Origin: Methanoculleus caldifontis
Lineage (GTDB): Archaea; Halobacteriota; Methanomicrobia; Methanomicrobiales; Methanoculleaceae
Assembly: GCF_032842345.1 (NCBI RefSeq)
Contig: NZ_WBKO01000002.1
Location: 330,208-394,207 of the forward strand
Direction: 5' to 3'
Length of the DNA: 64,000 bases
Part shown: positions 17,352 through 25,672 of the stretch, piece after piece
How the letters are laid out: every line of letters starts with the position of its first letter
Position numbering within the stretch: the stretch's first letter is position 1
Position numbers and translations under genes: made by a program
The notes under the pieces: generated by a model
Told to the model about the DNA's origin: nothing
Databases searched by the model: none
The model's input: the letters and a program-made list of their open reading frames with translations, nothing else

Positions 17352-20300
17352 GTGACCGAAGAGGTAACCGTCGAAGTCACCGATCTCGTCGGGGAGTGGA
17401 CGAAGGTCTTAAAGAAGCAGTACAAGCGGGAGCTTGCCGAGCTCTCCCGCGAGTATCCGCACAACCGCTCGCTCGTCATCGATTTCCGGAAGATCCTGAA
17501 TAACAAGCTGGCATTCTCGCTCCTCCGGAGTCCGGGCAAGGTCATCGGGGATATCCGGGACGCGATCGTCCAGAACAAACTCATCAAGCTCAAGGAAGGC
17601 CAGGACCCGGACCTGATCAACATCCGGTTCACGAACCTGCCGCAGAAGACCGACGTCAGGGCTATCCGGGCCGACCAGATCGACACCCTCGTCAGCATCG
17701 AGGGGATCCTCCGGAAGACCACCGAGGTCCGTCCCCGGATCGTCAGCGCGATCTTCCGGTGCCGCACCTGCGGGAAGAACACCGACCCGGTCCCCCAGGG
17801 CTACGGGAAGTTCGACGAGCCCGACGTCTGCCCGAACTGCGAGCGCAAGACCCGCCTCGACCTGGTGATGAACCGGTGCCGGTTCGTCGACGCCCAGAAA
17901 CTCCGGATCCAGGAGTCGCCCGAAGGCCTCAGGGGCGGCGAGCAGCCCCAGACGCTCGATATCGACGTCACCGACGACCTCACCGGCATCGTCTCGCCGG
18001 GCGACCGGGTGGTGGTGAACGGTATCCTGCGGTCGGTGCAGCGGGTCAACTACGGCCAGAAGAGCACGCTCTTTGACATCTACCTCGAGTGCAACTCGAT
18101 CGAGGTCGCCGAGAAGGAGTTCGAGGAGGTCTCGATCACCGAGGAGGACGAGGCGAAGATCGCTGCGCTCGCCCGCGACCCCCTGGCCTACAAGAAGATC
18201 GCCCGGTCGATCGCGCCGACGATCTTCGGCACCGACGACGTGAAGGAGGCGATCGCCCTCCAGCTCTTCGGCGGCATCGCAAAGGATATGCCGGACGGCT
18301 CCCGCCTCCGCGGCGACGTCCACGTCCTCCTGGTCGGCGATCCGGGTATCGCAAAGAGCCAGATCCTGCGCTACGTCGTGAAACTCTCGCCCCGCGGGAT
18401 CTACACGAGCGGCAAGTCCTCGACCTCCGCCGGCCTGACGGCGACGGCGGTCAAGGACGAGTTCGGCGACGGGCGCTGGACGCTCGAGGCCGGTGCGCTG
18501 GTCCTCGCGGATATGGGGATCGCAGCCGTCGACGAGATGGACAAGATGGCGAAGGAGGACCGGAGCGCGCTCCACGAGGCGATGGAGCAGCAGTGCTACG
18601 ACGACGAGACCGAGGTTCTCACACAAGCCGGGTGGAAGTTCTTCCGCGACGTCACCGCCGACGACCGCGTGGCGACCCTCTCTCCCGACGGCAGGCTCGA
18701 GTACGCGTCCCCGGTGGGCTTTGTAGCCTCGGCGTATGAGGGCGATCTCTACTACGTCAAATCGCGGCAGGTCGACCTCGCGGTCACGCCGAACCACCGG
18801 ATGTACGTCAACCTGAACCGGCGGGCCGACGAGTGGGAGGGGTTCCGGCTCGTCCGCATGGACGAGGTCCCGGCCCATAAGCGGATGCGGTTCAAGAAGA
18901 ACGCCGTATGGACAGGGGAGCGGCAGGAGACCTACGAGATCCTGCCCGTCGTCAAGTTCGCGAACCAGAACGACGAAGGGAAACTCACCGATCCCGTCAC
19001 CGTCAGGCTGGATGACTGGCTCGAGTTCCTGGGCTACTTCCTCTCCGAGGGCTCCGTCCAGCGGCACCACGAGACCGCTGTCCCCTACCGCGTCATCATA
19101 TCTCAGACGATCCCCGAATCGGCTGAGACGATCCGGCAGTGTCTCGAGCGGTTGCCGTTTAACTTCTCCTACGACGGCAAGAACTTCGCGATCAACGCAA
19201 AGCAGCTCGCGGAGCACCTTGCGCCCTTCGGCAAATGCCACGAGAAGTACGTCCCCGATTACGCAAAGAGCCTTCCCCCGGAGCAGATCGGGATACTCCT
19301 CGACGCGCTCATGCTCGGCGACGGCTACGTCAACAAGACGACCGGGGTCTCGGTATACACCACCTCCTCAAAGAGGCTCGCCGACGACGTCACCGAGCTC
19401 CTGCTGAAGAAGGGGTGGTCGGGGAACGTCCACCTCATGCGGGAGGCCGGGACCGTCACGCCCAACCCGCGGGGCGGAAGATCGGCCGCGACCCACGACC
19501 TCTACCAGGTGACGTTCATCCGCGACGGCCAGAACGAGCCGAACATCAATACGAACGGCAAGCGCCACATCGAGACGCGGCCCTACAAGGGCATGATCTA
19601 CTGCCTTGAGGTCCCGAACCATACCCTCTATGTCCGGCGAAACGGCATCCCGGTCTGGTGCGGCAACTCGATCTCGGTCGCAAAAGCCGGCATCACCGCG
19701 ACCTTGAAGTCCCGGTGCGCCCTCCTCGGCGCGGCGAACCCGAAATTAGGAAGGTTCGACCAGTTCGTCCCGATCGGGGAGCAGATCGATATGCCGCCCT
19801 CGCTCCTCTCCCGGTTCGACCTCATCTTCGTGATGACCGACCAGCCCGAGACCGAGCGCGACGGGGCGATTGCGCAGCACATCATCAAGACGCATTCCGT
19901 CGGCGAGCTGATCAAGCAGCACGAGTTCTCGCCCCTGCCGGACGTCGACGAGGAGTACATCCAGCGTGCACTCGCGCCGGTCACCCCCGACATCGACCCG
20001 GTGCTTCTCCGGAAGTACATCGCCTACGCGAAGAGGAACTGCTTCCCGATCCTCTCCGACGGGGCGAAGGAGGCGCTGATCGCCTACTACATGCGCCTCC
20101 GGAACCTCGCGGGCGGGAACAAGCCCGTCCCGGTCACGGCCCGGCAGCTCGAGGCGCTGGTGCGGCTCGCGGAGGCGAGCGCACGGATGCGCCTCTCAAA
20201 CACCGTCGATACCGAGGACACCGACCGGATCCTCAAGATCGTCGACGCCTGTCTCCGGCAGGTCGCCTACGACGCCGAGACCGGGAGCTTCGACATCGAC

Positions 20301-20531
20301 AAGCTCGTGACCGGGGTCACGAAGTCGCAGCGCGACATCATCCGGTCGGTCAAGGAGGCGATCCGGAACGCCGCCGCGGACGGAGGCGGCCAGGCGAAGG
20401 TCGAGGATGTCATCAATGTCCTGGTGCAGCAGGGCTTTGCCCGCGACAAGATCGAGCATACCATCGAGCAGCTGAAGCGGGGCGGCGAGGTGCTCGAGCC
20501 CCGGCACGGGCTGGTGAAGTTGATCGGATAA
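17352..20531 (+). CDS. mcm: Replicative DNA helicase MCM, interrupted by an in-frame intein
   Basis: 1059 codons, encoding about 701 residues of MCM after splicing. N-terminal domain with a zinc motif CRTC...CPNC, Walker A VGDPGIAKSQ, Walker B ADMGIAAVDEMDKM, arginine finger LLSRFD and a C-terminal winged helix (INVLVQQGFARDKI to LVKLIG). The host coding sequence stops at HEAMEQQ (residue 414) and resumes at SISVAKAG (773), a conserved site just after Walker B. The GTG/ATG choice is clear: translation starts at GTG 17352 (gtgaccgaagag), read as Met. It follows rfcS closely. Without splicing the ATPase would be non-functional. Confidence 0.96.
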   Translation: MTEEVTVEVTDLVGEWTKVLKKQYKRELAELSREYPHNRSLVIDFRKILNNKLAFSLLRSPGKVIGDIRDAIVQNKLIKLKEGQDPDLINIRFTNLPQKTDVRAIRADQIDTLVSIEGILRKTTEVRPRIVSAIFRCRTCGKNTDPVPQGYGKFDEPDVCPNCERKTRLDLVMNRCRFVDAQKLRIQESPEGLRGGEQPQTLDIDVTDDLTGIVSPGDRVVVNGILRSVQRVNYGQKSTLFDIYLECNSIEVAEKEFEEVSITEEDEAKIAALARDPLAYKKIARSIAPTIFGTDDVKEAIALQLFGGIAKDMPDGSRLRGDVHVLLVGDPGIAKSQILRYVVKLSPRGIYTSGKSSTSAGLTATAVKDEFGDGRWTLEAGALVLADMGIAAVDEMDKMAKEDRSALHEAMEQQCYDDETEVLTQAGWKFFRDVTADDRVATLSPDGRLEYASPVGFVASAYEGDLYYVKSRQVDLAVTPNHRMYVNLNRRADEWEGFRLVRMDEVPAHKRMRFKKNAVWTGERQETYEILPVVKFANQNDEGKLTDPVTVRLDDWLEFLGYFLSEGSVQRHHETAVPYRVIISQTIPESAETIRQCLERLPFNFSYDGKNFAINAKQLAEHLAPFGKCHEKYVPDYAKSLPPEQIGILLDALMLGDGYVNKTTGVSVYTTSSKRLADDVTELLLKKGWSGNVHLMREAGTVTPNPRGGRSAATHDLYQVTFIRDGQNEPNINTNGKRHIETRPYKGMIYCLEVPNHTLYVRRNGIPVWCGNSISVAKAGITATLKSRCALLGAANPKLGRFDQFVPIGEQIDMPPSLLSRFDLIFVMTDQPETERDGAIAQHIIKTHSVGELIKQHEFSPLPDVDEEYIQRALAPVTPDIDPVLLRKYIAYAKRNCFPILSDGAKEALIAYYMRLRNLAGGNKPVPVTARQLEALVRLAEASARMRLSNTVDTEDTDRILKIVDACLRQVAYDAETGSFDIDKLVTGVTKSQRDIIRSVKEAIRNAAADGGGQAKVEDVINVLVQQGFARDKIEHTIEQLKRGGEVLEPRHGLVKLIG
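18594..19667 (+). mobile_element. Intein with LAGLIDADG-type homing endonuclease domain inside MCM
   Basis: 358 residues (415-772 of the precursor). Block A starts with the nucleophile Cys in CYDDETEVLTQAGWKF, block B has LAVTPNHRMYV (Thr-x-x-His), block F is around KGMIYCLEVPNHTLYV and block G is IPVWCGN followed by Ser+1 of the host. Two endonuclease motifs are visible: WLEFLGYFLSEGSV and IGILLDALMLGDGYV, each keeping an acidic residue (Glu, Asp) at the catalytic position, so the endonuclease may be active. The penultimate residue is Gly instead of the usual His. The sequence is excised as protein; on DNA it is a selfish homing element. Confidence 0.95.
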
Positions 20532-20655
20532 GGGACCAAACACTTTTTGCCCGGACACTAAGCCCCGGGGAGGGCGGGCCAAAGTATATTGGTACAGGGG
20601 TCAAACTACCGCAATGATCGCCTCTAAACCAATGAATTACAGGAAGGGAGGAGCC

Positions 20656-20856
20656 ATGAAGACCTTAAAGATTATCGTCGAGAGACACCCTGACAGCTAT
20701 GTCGCCTACCCCCTGGGTCTGAAGGGTGTCGTCGTTGCAGAGGGGGACACCTATGAAGAGGCGCTTGCCGAGGTGAAATCCGCCATACAGTTTCATATAG
20801 AGACCTTCGGGAGCGACGATATCATAGAGATCTTCGTTGCCGAAGTCGCTGTTTAG
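20656..20856 (+). CDS. HicB-like protein without an adjacent HicA
   Basis: 66 residues from the ATG at 20656, preferred over 20614 because GGGAGG lies 6 bases upstream. The sequence MKTLKIIVERHPDSYVAYPLG, a Gly, a Gly-Asp-Thr turn and the helix YEEALAEVKSAIQFHIETFG follow the HicB-type antitoxin (partial RNase H-like) fold. No HicA gene follows, and no DNA-binding C-terminal domain is present. It may be a solitary HicB used as a regulator, or a remnant of a toxin-antitoxin pair. It stands alone after mcm. Confidence 0.72.
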   Translation: MKTLKIIVERHPDSYVAYPLGLKGVVVAEGDTYEEALAEVKSAIQFHIETFGSDDIIEIFVAEVAV

Positions 20857-20934
20857 GTCTAAAGTCATGCGGTTACCGGCAGTTTGTTTCACGCTTTCCT
20901 CTTTCTTCTCCTAGGGTCCTCCATACCCCGCTGG

Positions 20935-21007
20935 CTCACGCGAAGCCGCGAAAGTCGCGAAGGGGAGTAATAGCAACTCTCTGCTAGTCTTCGCGCCTTC
21001 GCGTGAG
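20935..21007. repeat. Palindromic dispersed repeat, copy at 20.95 kb
   Basis: Left arm CTCACGCGAAGCCGCGAA (from 20935, extending to 20962) and right arm CTTCGCGCCTTCGCGTGAG (20989-21007) are inverted copies around a short AT-containing centre. Related arms are at 11829, 36015/36067 and 37240. It would form a hairpin in RNA or DNA. The rest of 20857-21123 shows no gene. Confidence 0.7.
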
Positions 21008-21123
21008 ACCATATCGCCACCCTCGCGCAGATTCGGGAGCCCCGAACCACAAAACGAAACCCTCTCGTCATCCCCTCCCGCCGGGGCGCACCTTCTTACT
21101 CCCGCACCCCAAACCTACTAACC

Positions 21124-21477
21124 ATGATCACCGACCGCGAGAAAGCGGCGTTCGAAGCCGGGATCAAGCTCGGCGCCCTCTACCACCAGTTCGTCGGGAC
21201 CCCCATCGCCCGCGAGACCGCCGGCGCCGTCGAGACCGCCATCGAACAGGCCGTCGGGCTCCAGCCTTACGTGACGGATATCACCGTCCGGCTGAACCGC
21301 GACATGATGGTCTCGAACCGGTTCGGCTACTCGGAGCTTGCCGGGAAGATGTTTGACGTCGCTATCACGACCGAGGTCGGCTCGACCGTCTGCCGGGCCC
21401 GGCTGCACCTCGAGGACGACTACCCTATGATGGAGATCGTCGAGTTCCATGAAACCTCCCGCGATACCGATCACTGA
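21124..21477 (+). CDS. mptD: Archaeal dihydroneopterin aldolase (MptD-type)
   Basis: 117 residues. The sequence REKAAFEAGIKLGALYHQFVGTP and the later GYSELAGKMFDVAI match the archaeal MptD family (formerly DUF372), which cleaves 7,8-dihydroneopterin to 6-hydroxymethyl-dihydropterin on the way to tetrahydromethanopterin, the C1 carrier of methanogenesis. This family is unrelated to bacterial FolB. The gene overlaps the next, a TIM-barrel hydrolase, by 29 bases, indicating tight coupling. It starts a long plus-strand gene run. Confidence 0.85.
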   Translation: MITDREKAAFEAGIKLGALYHQFVGTPIARETAGAVETAIEQAVGLQPYVTDITVRLNRDMMVSNRFGYSELAGKMFDVAITTEVGSTVCRARLHLEDDYPMMEIVEFHETSRDTDH

Positions 21478-22279
21478 CGATCACATCCATATCGACCCCG
21501 TGAACGGCCGGGGTATCGAGGCCGCAAAGGACTTCCGCCGCGGCGGGGGGACGCACATCTTCCTGGTCACGAAACCCTCCTGGTCGCTCGGGGTCGAACC
21601 GTCCACCGGAGAAGACTACCGGGCGGTCTTTGATACGACGCTCCGGGTTGCCGACCTGATCCGGGAGACCGGGCTCGTCGTCTACCCGGTCTTCGGCGTC
21701 CACCCGGCGGAGATCGGCCGGCTTACCGAGCGGATGAGCCTTGATGCGGCCGCCGCCGTGATGATGGCCGGGCTCGACCTTGCGGCCCGCTACGTCGAGG
21801 ACGGGCGGGCCGTGGCCCTCAAGAGCGGCCGGCCCCACTACGAGGTCACGCCGGAGATGCTCGCCGCCTCAAACGCCGTCCTCTACCACGCGCTCGAACT
21901 TGCCGCCGACTGCGACTGCGCCGTCCAGCTCCACGCCGAGAGCGGGCCCTGCGCCGACGTCGTCGATATGGCCGGCCGGGCCGGGATAGCGGTCGAGCGG
22001 GTCGTCAAGCACTTCGCGACACCGGATACGCCCCTCATGCCCTCCTTCATCGCGCGGCACGAAGAGATCCCCGCGCTCGCCCGGTCCGGGCGGCGGTTCA
22101 CGATGGAGAGCGACTACATGGACGAGAACTCCCGGCCCGGCGCGGTCATCGGGCCGAAGTCGGTCCCGCGGTTCACGCGCCGGTACCTCGAGGAGGGGCT
22201 CATCACCGAAGAGGACGCCTGGCGCATCCATCAAGAGACCCCGTCGAGCACCTACGGCGTGGATATCGCCCTTCCTTAA
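21449..22279 (+). CDS. TatD-like metal-dependent hydrolase (COG1099, TIM barrel)
   Basis: 276 residues. The N-terminal TDDHIHIDP supplies the HxH metal ligands. Later ligands include HAESG near residue 158, VVKHF and the terminal ESDYMDENSRPG with the conserved Asp. This is the archaeal COG1099 branch of the amidohydrolase superfamily. The substrate is unknown. It overlaps mptD by 29 bases, which hints at a link with pterin metabolism or simply compact packing. Confidence 0.82.
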   Translation: MKPPAIPITDDHIHIDPVNGRGIEAAKDFRRGGGTHIFLVTKPSWSLGVEPSTGEDYRAVFDTTLRVADLIRETGLVVYPVFGVHPAEIGRLTERMSLDAAAAVMMAGLDLAARYVEDGRAVALKSGRPHYEVTPEMLAASNAVLYHALELAADCDCAVQLHAESGPCADVVDMAGRAGIAVERVVKHFATPDTPLMPSFIARHEEIPALARSGRRFTMESDYMDENSRPGAVIGPKSVPRFTRRYLEEGLITEEDAWRIHQETPSSTYGVDIALP

Positions 22280-22324
22280 CGGAACGGCGCACCTTTTTGA
22301 CGACTCCCGTCCAAGAGATCTGCA

Positions 22325-22618
22325 ATGTACTTGAAAGTGCACCGCATACCGGGTGCCGGTGAAGTGGTGGCTGTCTGCGACGCCGAGCTCCTGAATGTCA
22401 CCCTGATGCGCGGCGATGTGAAAGTCTGCATCACCGGAGGGTTTTACGGCACGGAGCGTGTCGACGAGGAAGAGGTCAGGAAGGCGCTTTGCGATGCGGG
22501 GAACGCAAACATTATCGGGAAGCGTGCCGTAGCCCTGGCCATCGCGATGGGCCTCGTCACCGAGGCGGACTGTATCATGATCGGCGACGTGCCCCACACC
22601 CAGATATTCAGGATCTGA
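22325..22618 (+). CDS. DUF424 protein
   Basis: 97 residues. The protein matches the archaeal DUF424 family (COG2412) in pattern: YLKVHRIPGAGEVVAVCDAEL, then FYGTERVDEEEVRKAL, NIIGKRAVALAI and a final GDVPHTQIFRI. The function is not established; the family is frequently encoded next to translation or RNA-related genes such as nmd3, as here (5-base gap). It is small, soluble and conserved in archaea. Confidence 0.82.
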   Translation: MYLKVHRIPGAGEVVAVCDAELLNVTLMRGDVKVCITGGFYGTERVDEEEVRKALCDAGNANIIGKRAVALAIAMGLVTEADCIMIGDVPHTQIFRI

Positions 22619-22623
22619 ACTCC

Positions 22624-23667
22624 ATGAACATACAGACGAGCATCTGCCCCCGCTGCGGGCAGCCAAGCGAAGAAGGACTCTGCCCGCAGTGCCGGGCCGC
22701 GGAGGTCCGGCTGCTCACCTGCCAGCCCCGCGTGATGGCCGTCTACTGTCCGGTCTGCGAGTCGCAGAAACGCGGCAAGACCTGGTCCGACCTGCACATG
22801 CCGCGGGAGGACCTCATCGCCGAACTGGCCGTATCGGCAACGAACATTCACGAAGACGCAAAGAACATCCAGGTCAACGTCCGGGCCCAGGAGACCGGGC
22901 CGAACAGGACGACCTGCACCATCGATGTGGAGGCAACCCTCTACACGGTCCCGGTCCGGGAGACCTGCACGACCGAGATCCTCTGGCAGAAGGAGTCCTG
23001 CGACCGGTGCAGCCGGATCTCCGGCGGCTACTACGAGGGGATCGTCCAGGTGCGGGCGACCGACAGGAGGATCAACGCCTACGAGCGCGAGGTCGCGACG
23101 AGCATCGCGGAACAGGCCGAAGAGTCGCTCCAGCAGGGAGGCGACCGCTTCTCGTTCATATCGGACCTCCAGGAGACCAGAGACGGCGTCGACGTCACCG
23201 TCGGGACGCAGCACCTCGGCCAGGAGATCTCGCGGATGATCACGGGGGCGCTCGGCGGCCGGTTCACGACCCACCCGAAGCTCGTGGGGGAGAAGGAAGG
23301 GAGGGCGCTCTACCGGATCACCTACTCCATCCGGCTTCCGTTCTACCAGAAGGGCGACGTGGTGGTCTCGCGGGGCGGCTACTTCGAGGTGCGCGACATC
23401 GACGGAAAGCGCCTCCGGGTCTTCGACCTCCAGAGCGGCCAGGGCCGGTCCCTCGCCGAGGGCGAGGTCGAGCGCCTGCTCGGGAACGTCCGCGAGGCCG
23501 AGTCCGCGATCGTCGTCTATACGCAGCCGAACGTCGTGGGGCTGATGGACCCGAGGACCTTCCAGACGCGGGAGGTCAACCCGGTGCCCTGGACGTTCCC
23601 GGTGGAGGGGCAGCCGATCCGGGTGCTCCGCGACGAAGAGCAGGACCGCCTGGTCATCGTCGGGTGA
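22624..23667 (+). CDS. NMD3-family protein
   Basis: 347 residues from the ATG at 22624; the upstream in-frame ATG is inside DUF424 and gives a meaningless leader. The N-terminus has zinc-binding CPRCGQPSEEGLCPQC and a second CPVC pair at about 41-44. Eukaryotic Nmd3 is the 60S export adaptor; archaeal homologues share the N-terminal zinc and eIF5A-like regions and probably bind the large ribosomal subunit. A second zinc set (CTTEI...CDRCS) lies in the middle. The next gene begins 8 bases after the stop. Confidence 0.87.
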   Translation: MNIQTSICPRCGQPSEEGLCPQCRAAEVRLLTCQPRVMAVYCPVCESQKRGKTWSDLHMPREDLIAELAVSATNIHEDAKNIQVNVRAQETGPNRTTCTIDVEATLYTVPVRETCTTEILWQKESCDRCSRISGGYYEGIVQVRATDRRINAYEREVATSIAEQAEESLQQGGDRFSFISDLQETRDGVDVTVGTQHLGQEISRMITGALGGRFTTHPKLVGEKEGRALYRITYSIRLPFYQKGDVVVSRGGYFEVRDIDGKRLRVFDLQSGQGRSLAEGEVERLLGNVREAESAIVVYTQPNVVGLMDPRTFQTREVNPVPWTFPVEGQPIRVLRDEEQDRLVIVG

Positions 23668-23675
23668 GGGGCGCC

Positions 23676-24545
23676 ATGCGTGCGCGGAAGGTGCCGGCGG
23701 CGGGTCTTGCCGATACCCTCGGTGCCGGGTGGGTGGACCGCACCCGCCGGCCCTACGTCCGGGACGGCACCGCCTGGGTCCCGGTCAGGGAAGGGTATCC
23801 GGCCGACGCGGACCTGCCCGAGCGGGAGGTCTACCGCGGGAGGGGCTACCACCTCATCGGCGATATCGCGGTCCTCCACGGCGATGCGCCGACAGAGGAG
23901 GAACTCGCGGCTATCCTCCGGCACTGCCGCCCCCGGTCCATCGTCCGGATCAGGGGGTATACCGGCGAGATGCGCATCCCGGACGCGGAGGTCCTCTACG
24001 GGACCGCCGGCGAGGTCCGCCACCGCGAGCAGGGCTACACCTTCATCCTCGACCCAACACGGGTGATGTTTGCCCAGGGGAACCGGACGGAGAAGGCAAG
24101 AATTGCCGCTCTCATCCGTCCCGGCGAGCGGGTCGCCGATATGTTCGCCGGGATCGGCTACTTCTCCATACCGGCGGCCGCGAGCGGCGCACGGGTCCAC
24201 GCGATGGAGATCAATCCGACATCCTTTGAATACCTGAGACGCAATATTATGGCAAACCATGTCGCGGACCGCGTCACGGCAGAGGTCGGGGACTGCCGGG
24301 ACCTTCTTGCCGGAGTCTACGACCGGGTCCTGATGGGGCACTTCGACGCGCCCTCGATGCTCGATGACGCCCTCGCCCATGTCCGGGCAGGAAGCGTGCT
24401 CCACGTTCACAGCATCGGGGACGCGACGGACGCGATCCGGGAGCGGGCCGCGGAAGCCGGATTCCGGGCGGCGATCGCCTCCCGCCGGGTGAAGAAGTAC
24501 GGTCCGCACGCGTGGCATATGGTGCAGGATGTGACGATATCGTGA
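23676..24545 (+). CDS. taw2: Taw2/Trm5-like tRNA-modifying SAM enzyme
   Basis: 289 residues. N-terminal domain with ELAAILRHCRPRSIV, then a Rossmann SAM-binding fold: FILDPTRVMFAQGNR, VADMFAGIGYFSIPAA (motif I) and AMEINPTSFEYLRRN. Where Trm5 m1G37 methyltransferases have an NLP motif, this protein reads VLMGHFDAP. That fits Taw2/TYW2, which transfers an aminocarboxypropyl group in wyosine synthesis at tRNA-Phe position 37, better than Trm5, but the two are close relatives. The stop overlaps the next gene's GTG start. Confidence 0.75.
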   Translation: MRARKVPAAGLADTLGAGWVDRTRRPYVRDGTAWVPVREGYPADADLPEREVYRGRGYHLIGDIAVLHGDAPTEEELAAILRHCRPRSIVRIRGYTGEMRIPDAEVLYGTAGEVRHREQGYTFILDPTRVMFAQGNRTEKARIAALIRPGERVADMFAGIGYFSIPAAASGARVHAMEINPTSFEYLRRNIMANHVADRVTAEVGDCRDLLAGVYDRVLMGHFDAPSMLDDALAHVRAGSVLHVHSIGDATDAIRERAAEAGFRAAIASRRVKKYGPHAWHMVQDVTIS

Positions 24546-25672
24546 AGACGCTTTCGGGAAAGACGGTGGTTCTCGCCGTGACGGGGAGCATCGCGGCGGT
24601 CGAGACGGTGAAACTCGCCCACACCCTCCGCCGCGAGGGCGCGACGGTGCAGGCGGTGATGACGGAGGCGGCGGTCGGGATCGTCCACCCCGACGCCCTG
24701 GCCTACGCGACCGGCCGGCCCGTGGTGACCCGGATCACCGGGCTCGTGGAGCACGTCCTCTACTGCGGCGAGGGCGGGGCGGCGGACCTCCTCCTCGTCG
24801 CGCCCTGCACGGCGAATACGATCGGGAAGATCGCCTGCGGGATCGACGACACGACCGTGACGACCTTCGCCACGACGGCGCTCGGCCGCGGGATGCCGGT
24901 GGTCCTCGCCCCGGCGATGCACGAGAGCATGTACCGCCATCCCGGGGTCGCGGAGAACCTGCGAAAACTCCGCTCCTGGGGCATCGACGTCATCGACCCC
25001 CGGATCGAGGAGGGGAAGGCGAAGGTCGCCGAGAACGGGACGATCGTCCTCCACGCCGCCCGGGCGGTCTCCGGCAGGCCGCTCGCAGGAAAGAAGATCC
25101 TCATCACGAGCGGGGCCTGCGCGGAGCCCCTCGACGACGTCCGGGTCCTGACCACCCGCGCTACGGGCCGGATGGGAAGGGTGCTCGCCCTCGAGGCCTT
25201 CCGGCTCGGCGCCGACGTGACGGTGGTGCATGCGGGCTCGTTCCCGTGCGTCCGAAACATCCGCGTCACGACCGCCGCGGAGATGCGCGAGGCGGTCCTC
25301 CGGGTCTGCCGCGACGAGGAGGTCGATATCTACGTCAGCGCGGCGGCGATATCGGACTTTAGCCCCGAGCGGCGGGAGGGGAAGATCCCGAGCGGCTCGC
25401 CGCAGACCGTCCGGCTCGACCCGCTCCCGAAGGTCATCGACGAGGTGATGGCATCCTGCCGCCCCGTGACGGTGGCGTTCAAACTGGGCTGGGACGAGGA
25501 AGAGCGGGCGCGGGCGATGCTCGAGGCGGGCGCGAGGATGGTCGTCGTGAACGCGCCCCCGGCGATGGGGGCGGCGGAGGGATCGTTCCGGCTCATGACG
25601 GCCGACGGGGTCACTGACGTGACCGGAAGCAAAGAGGAGGTCGCGGCGGCGGTATGGTCCGGACTGCTGTAG
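24542..25672 (+). CDS. coaBC: Bifunctional phosphopantothenoylcysteine decarboxylase / phosphopantothenate-cysteine ligase
   Basis: 376 residues from the GTG at 24542, which overlaps the preceding stop (GTGA). The N-terminal flavoprotein domain (CoaC) has VTGSIAAVETVKLA, the His in SAALIH-like position replaced by VGIVHPDALAYATG, and APAMHESMYRHP. The C-terminal CoaB domain begins ILITSGACAEPLDDVR and has TGRMGRVLALEAFRLGADVT and AAAISDFSP. It makes 4'-phosphopantetheine from 4'-phosphopantothenate and cysteine. Pantoate kinase and phosphopantothenate synthetase follow directly, so the operon covers a continuous stretch of CoA synthesis. Confidence 0.95.
   Translation: MKTLSGKTVVLAVTGSIAAVETVKLAHTLRREGATVQAVMTEAAVGIVHPDALAYATGRPVVTRITGLVEHVLYCGEGGAADLLLVAPCTANTIGKIACGIDDTTVTTFATTALGRGMPVVLAPAMHESMYRHPGVAENLRKLRSWGIDVIDPRIEEGKAKVAENGTIVLHAARAVSGRPLAGKKILITSGACAEPLDDVRVLTTRATGRMGRVLALEAFRLGADVTVVHAGSFPCVRNIRVTTAAEMREAVLRVCRDEEVDIYVSAAAISDFSPERREGKIPSGSPQTVRLDPLPKVIDEVMASCRPVTVAFKLGWDEEERARAMLEAGARMVVVNAPPAMGAAEGSFRLMTADGVTDVTGSKEEVAAAVWSGLL

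Noticed and set aside
17409-19241. Large minus-strand ORF opposite mcm
   Set aside because: Antisense shadow of mcm and its intein.
20656-20856. Complete HicBA locus
   Set aside because: No HicA frame exists on either side; only the HicB-like protein is present.
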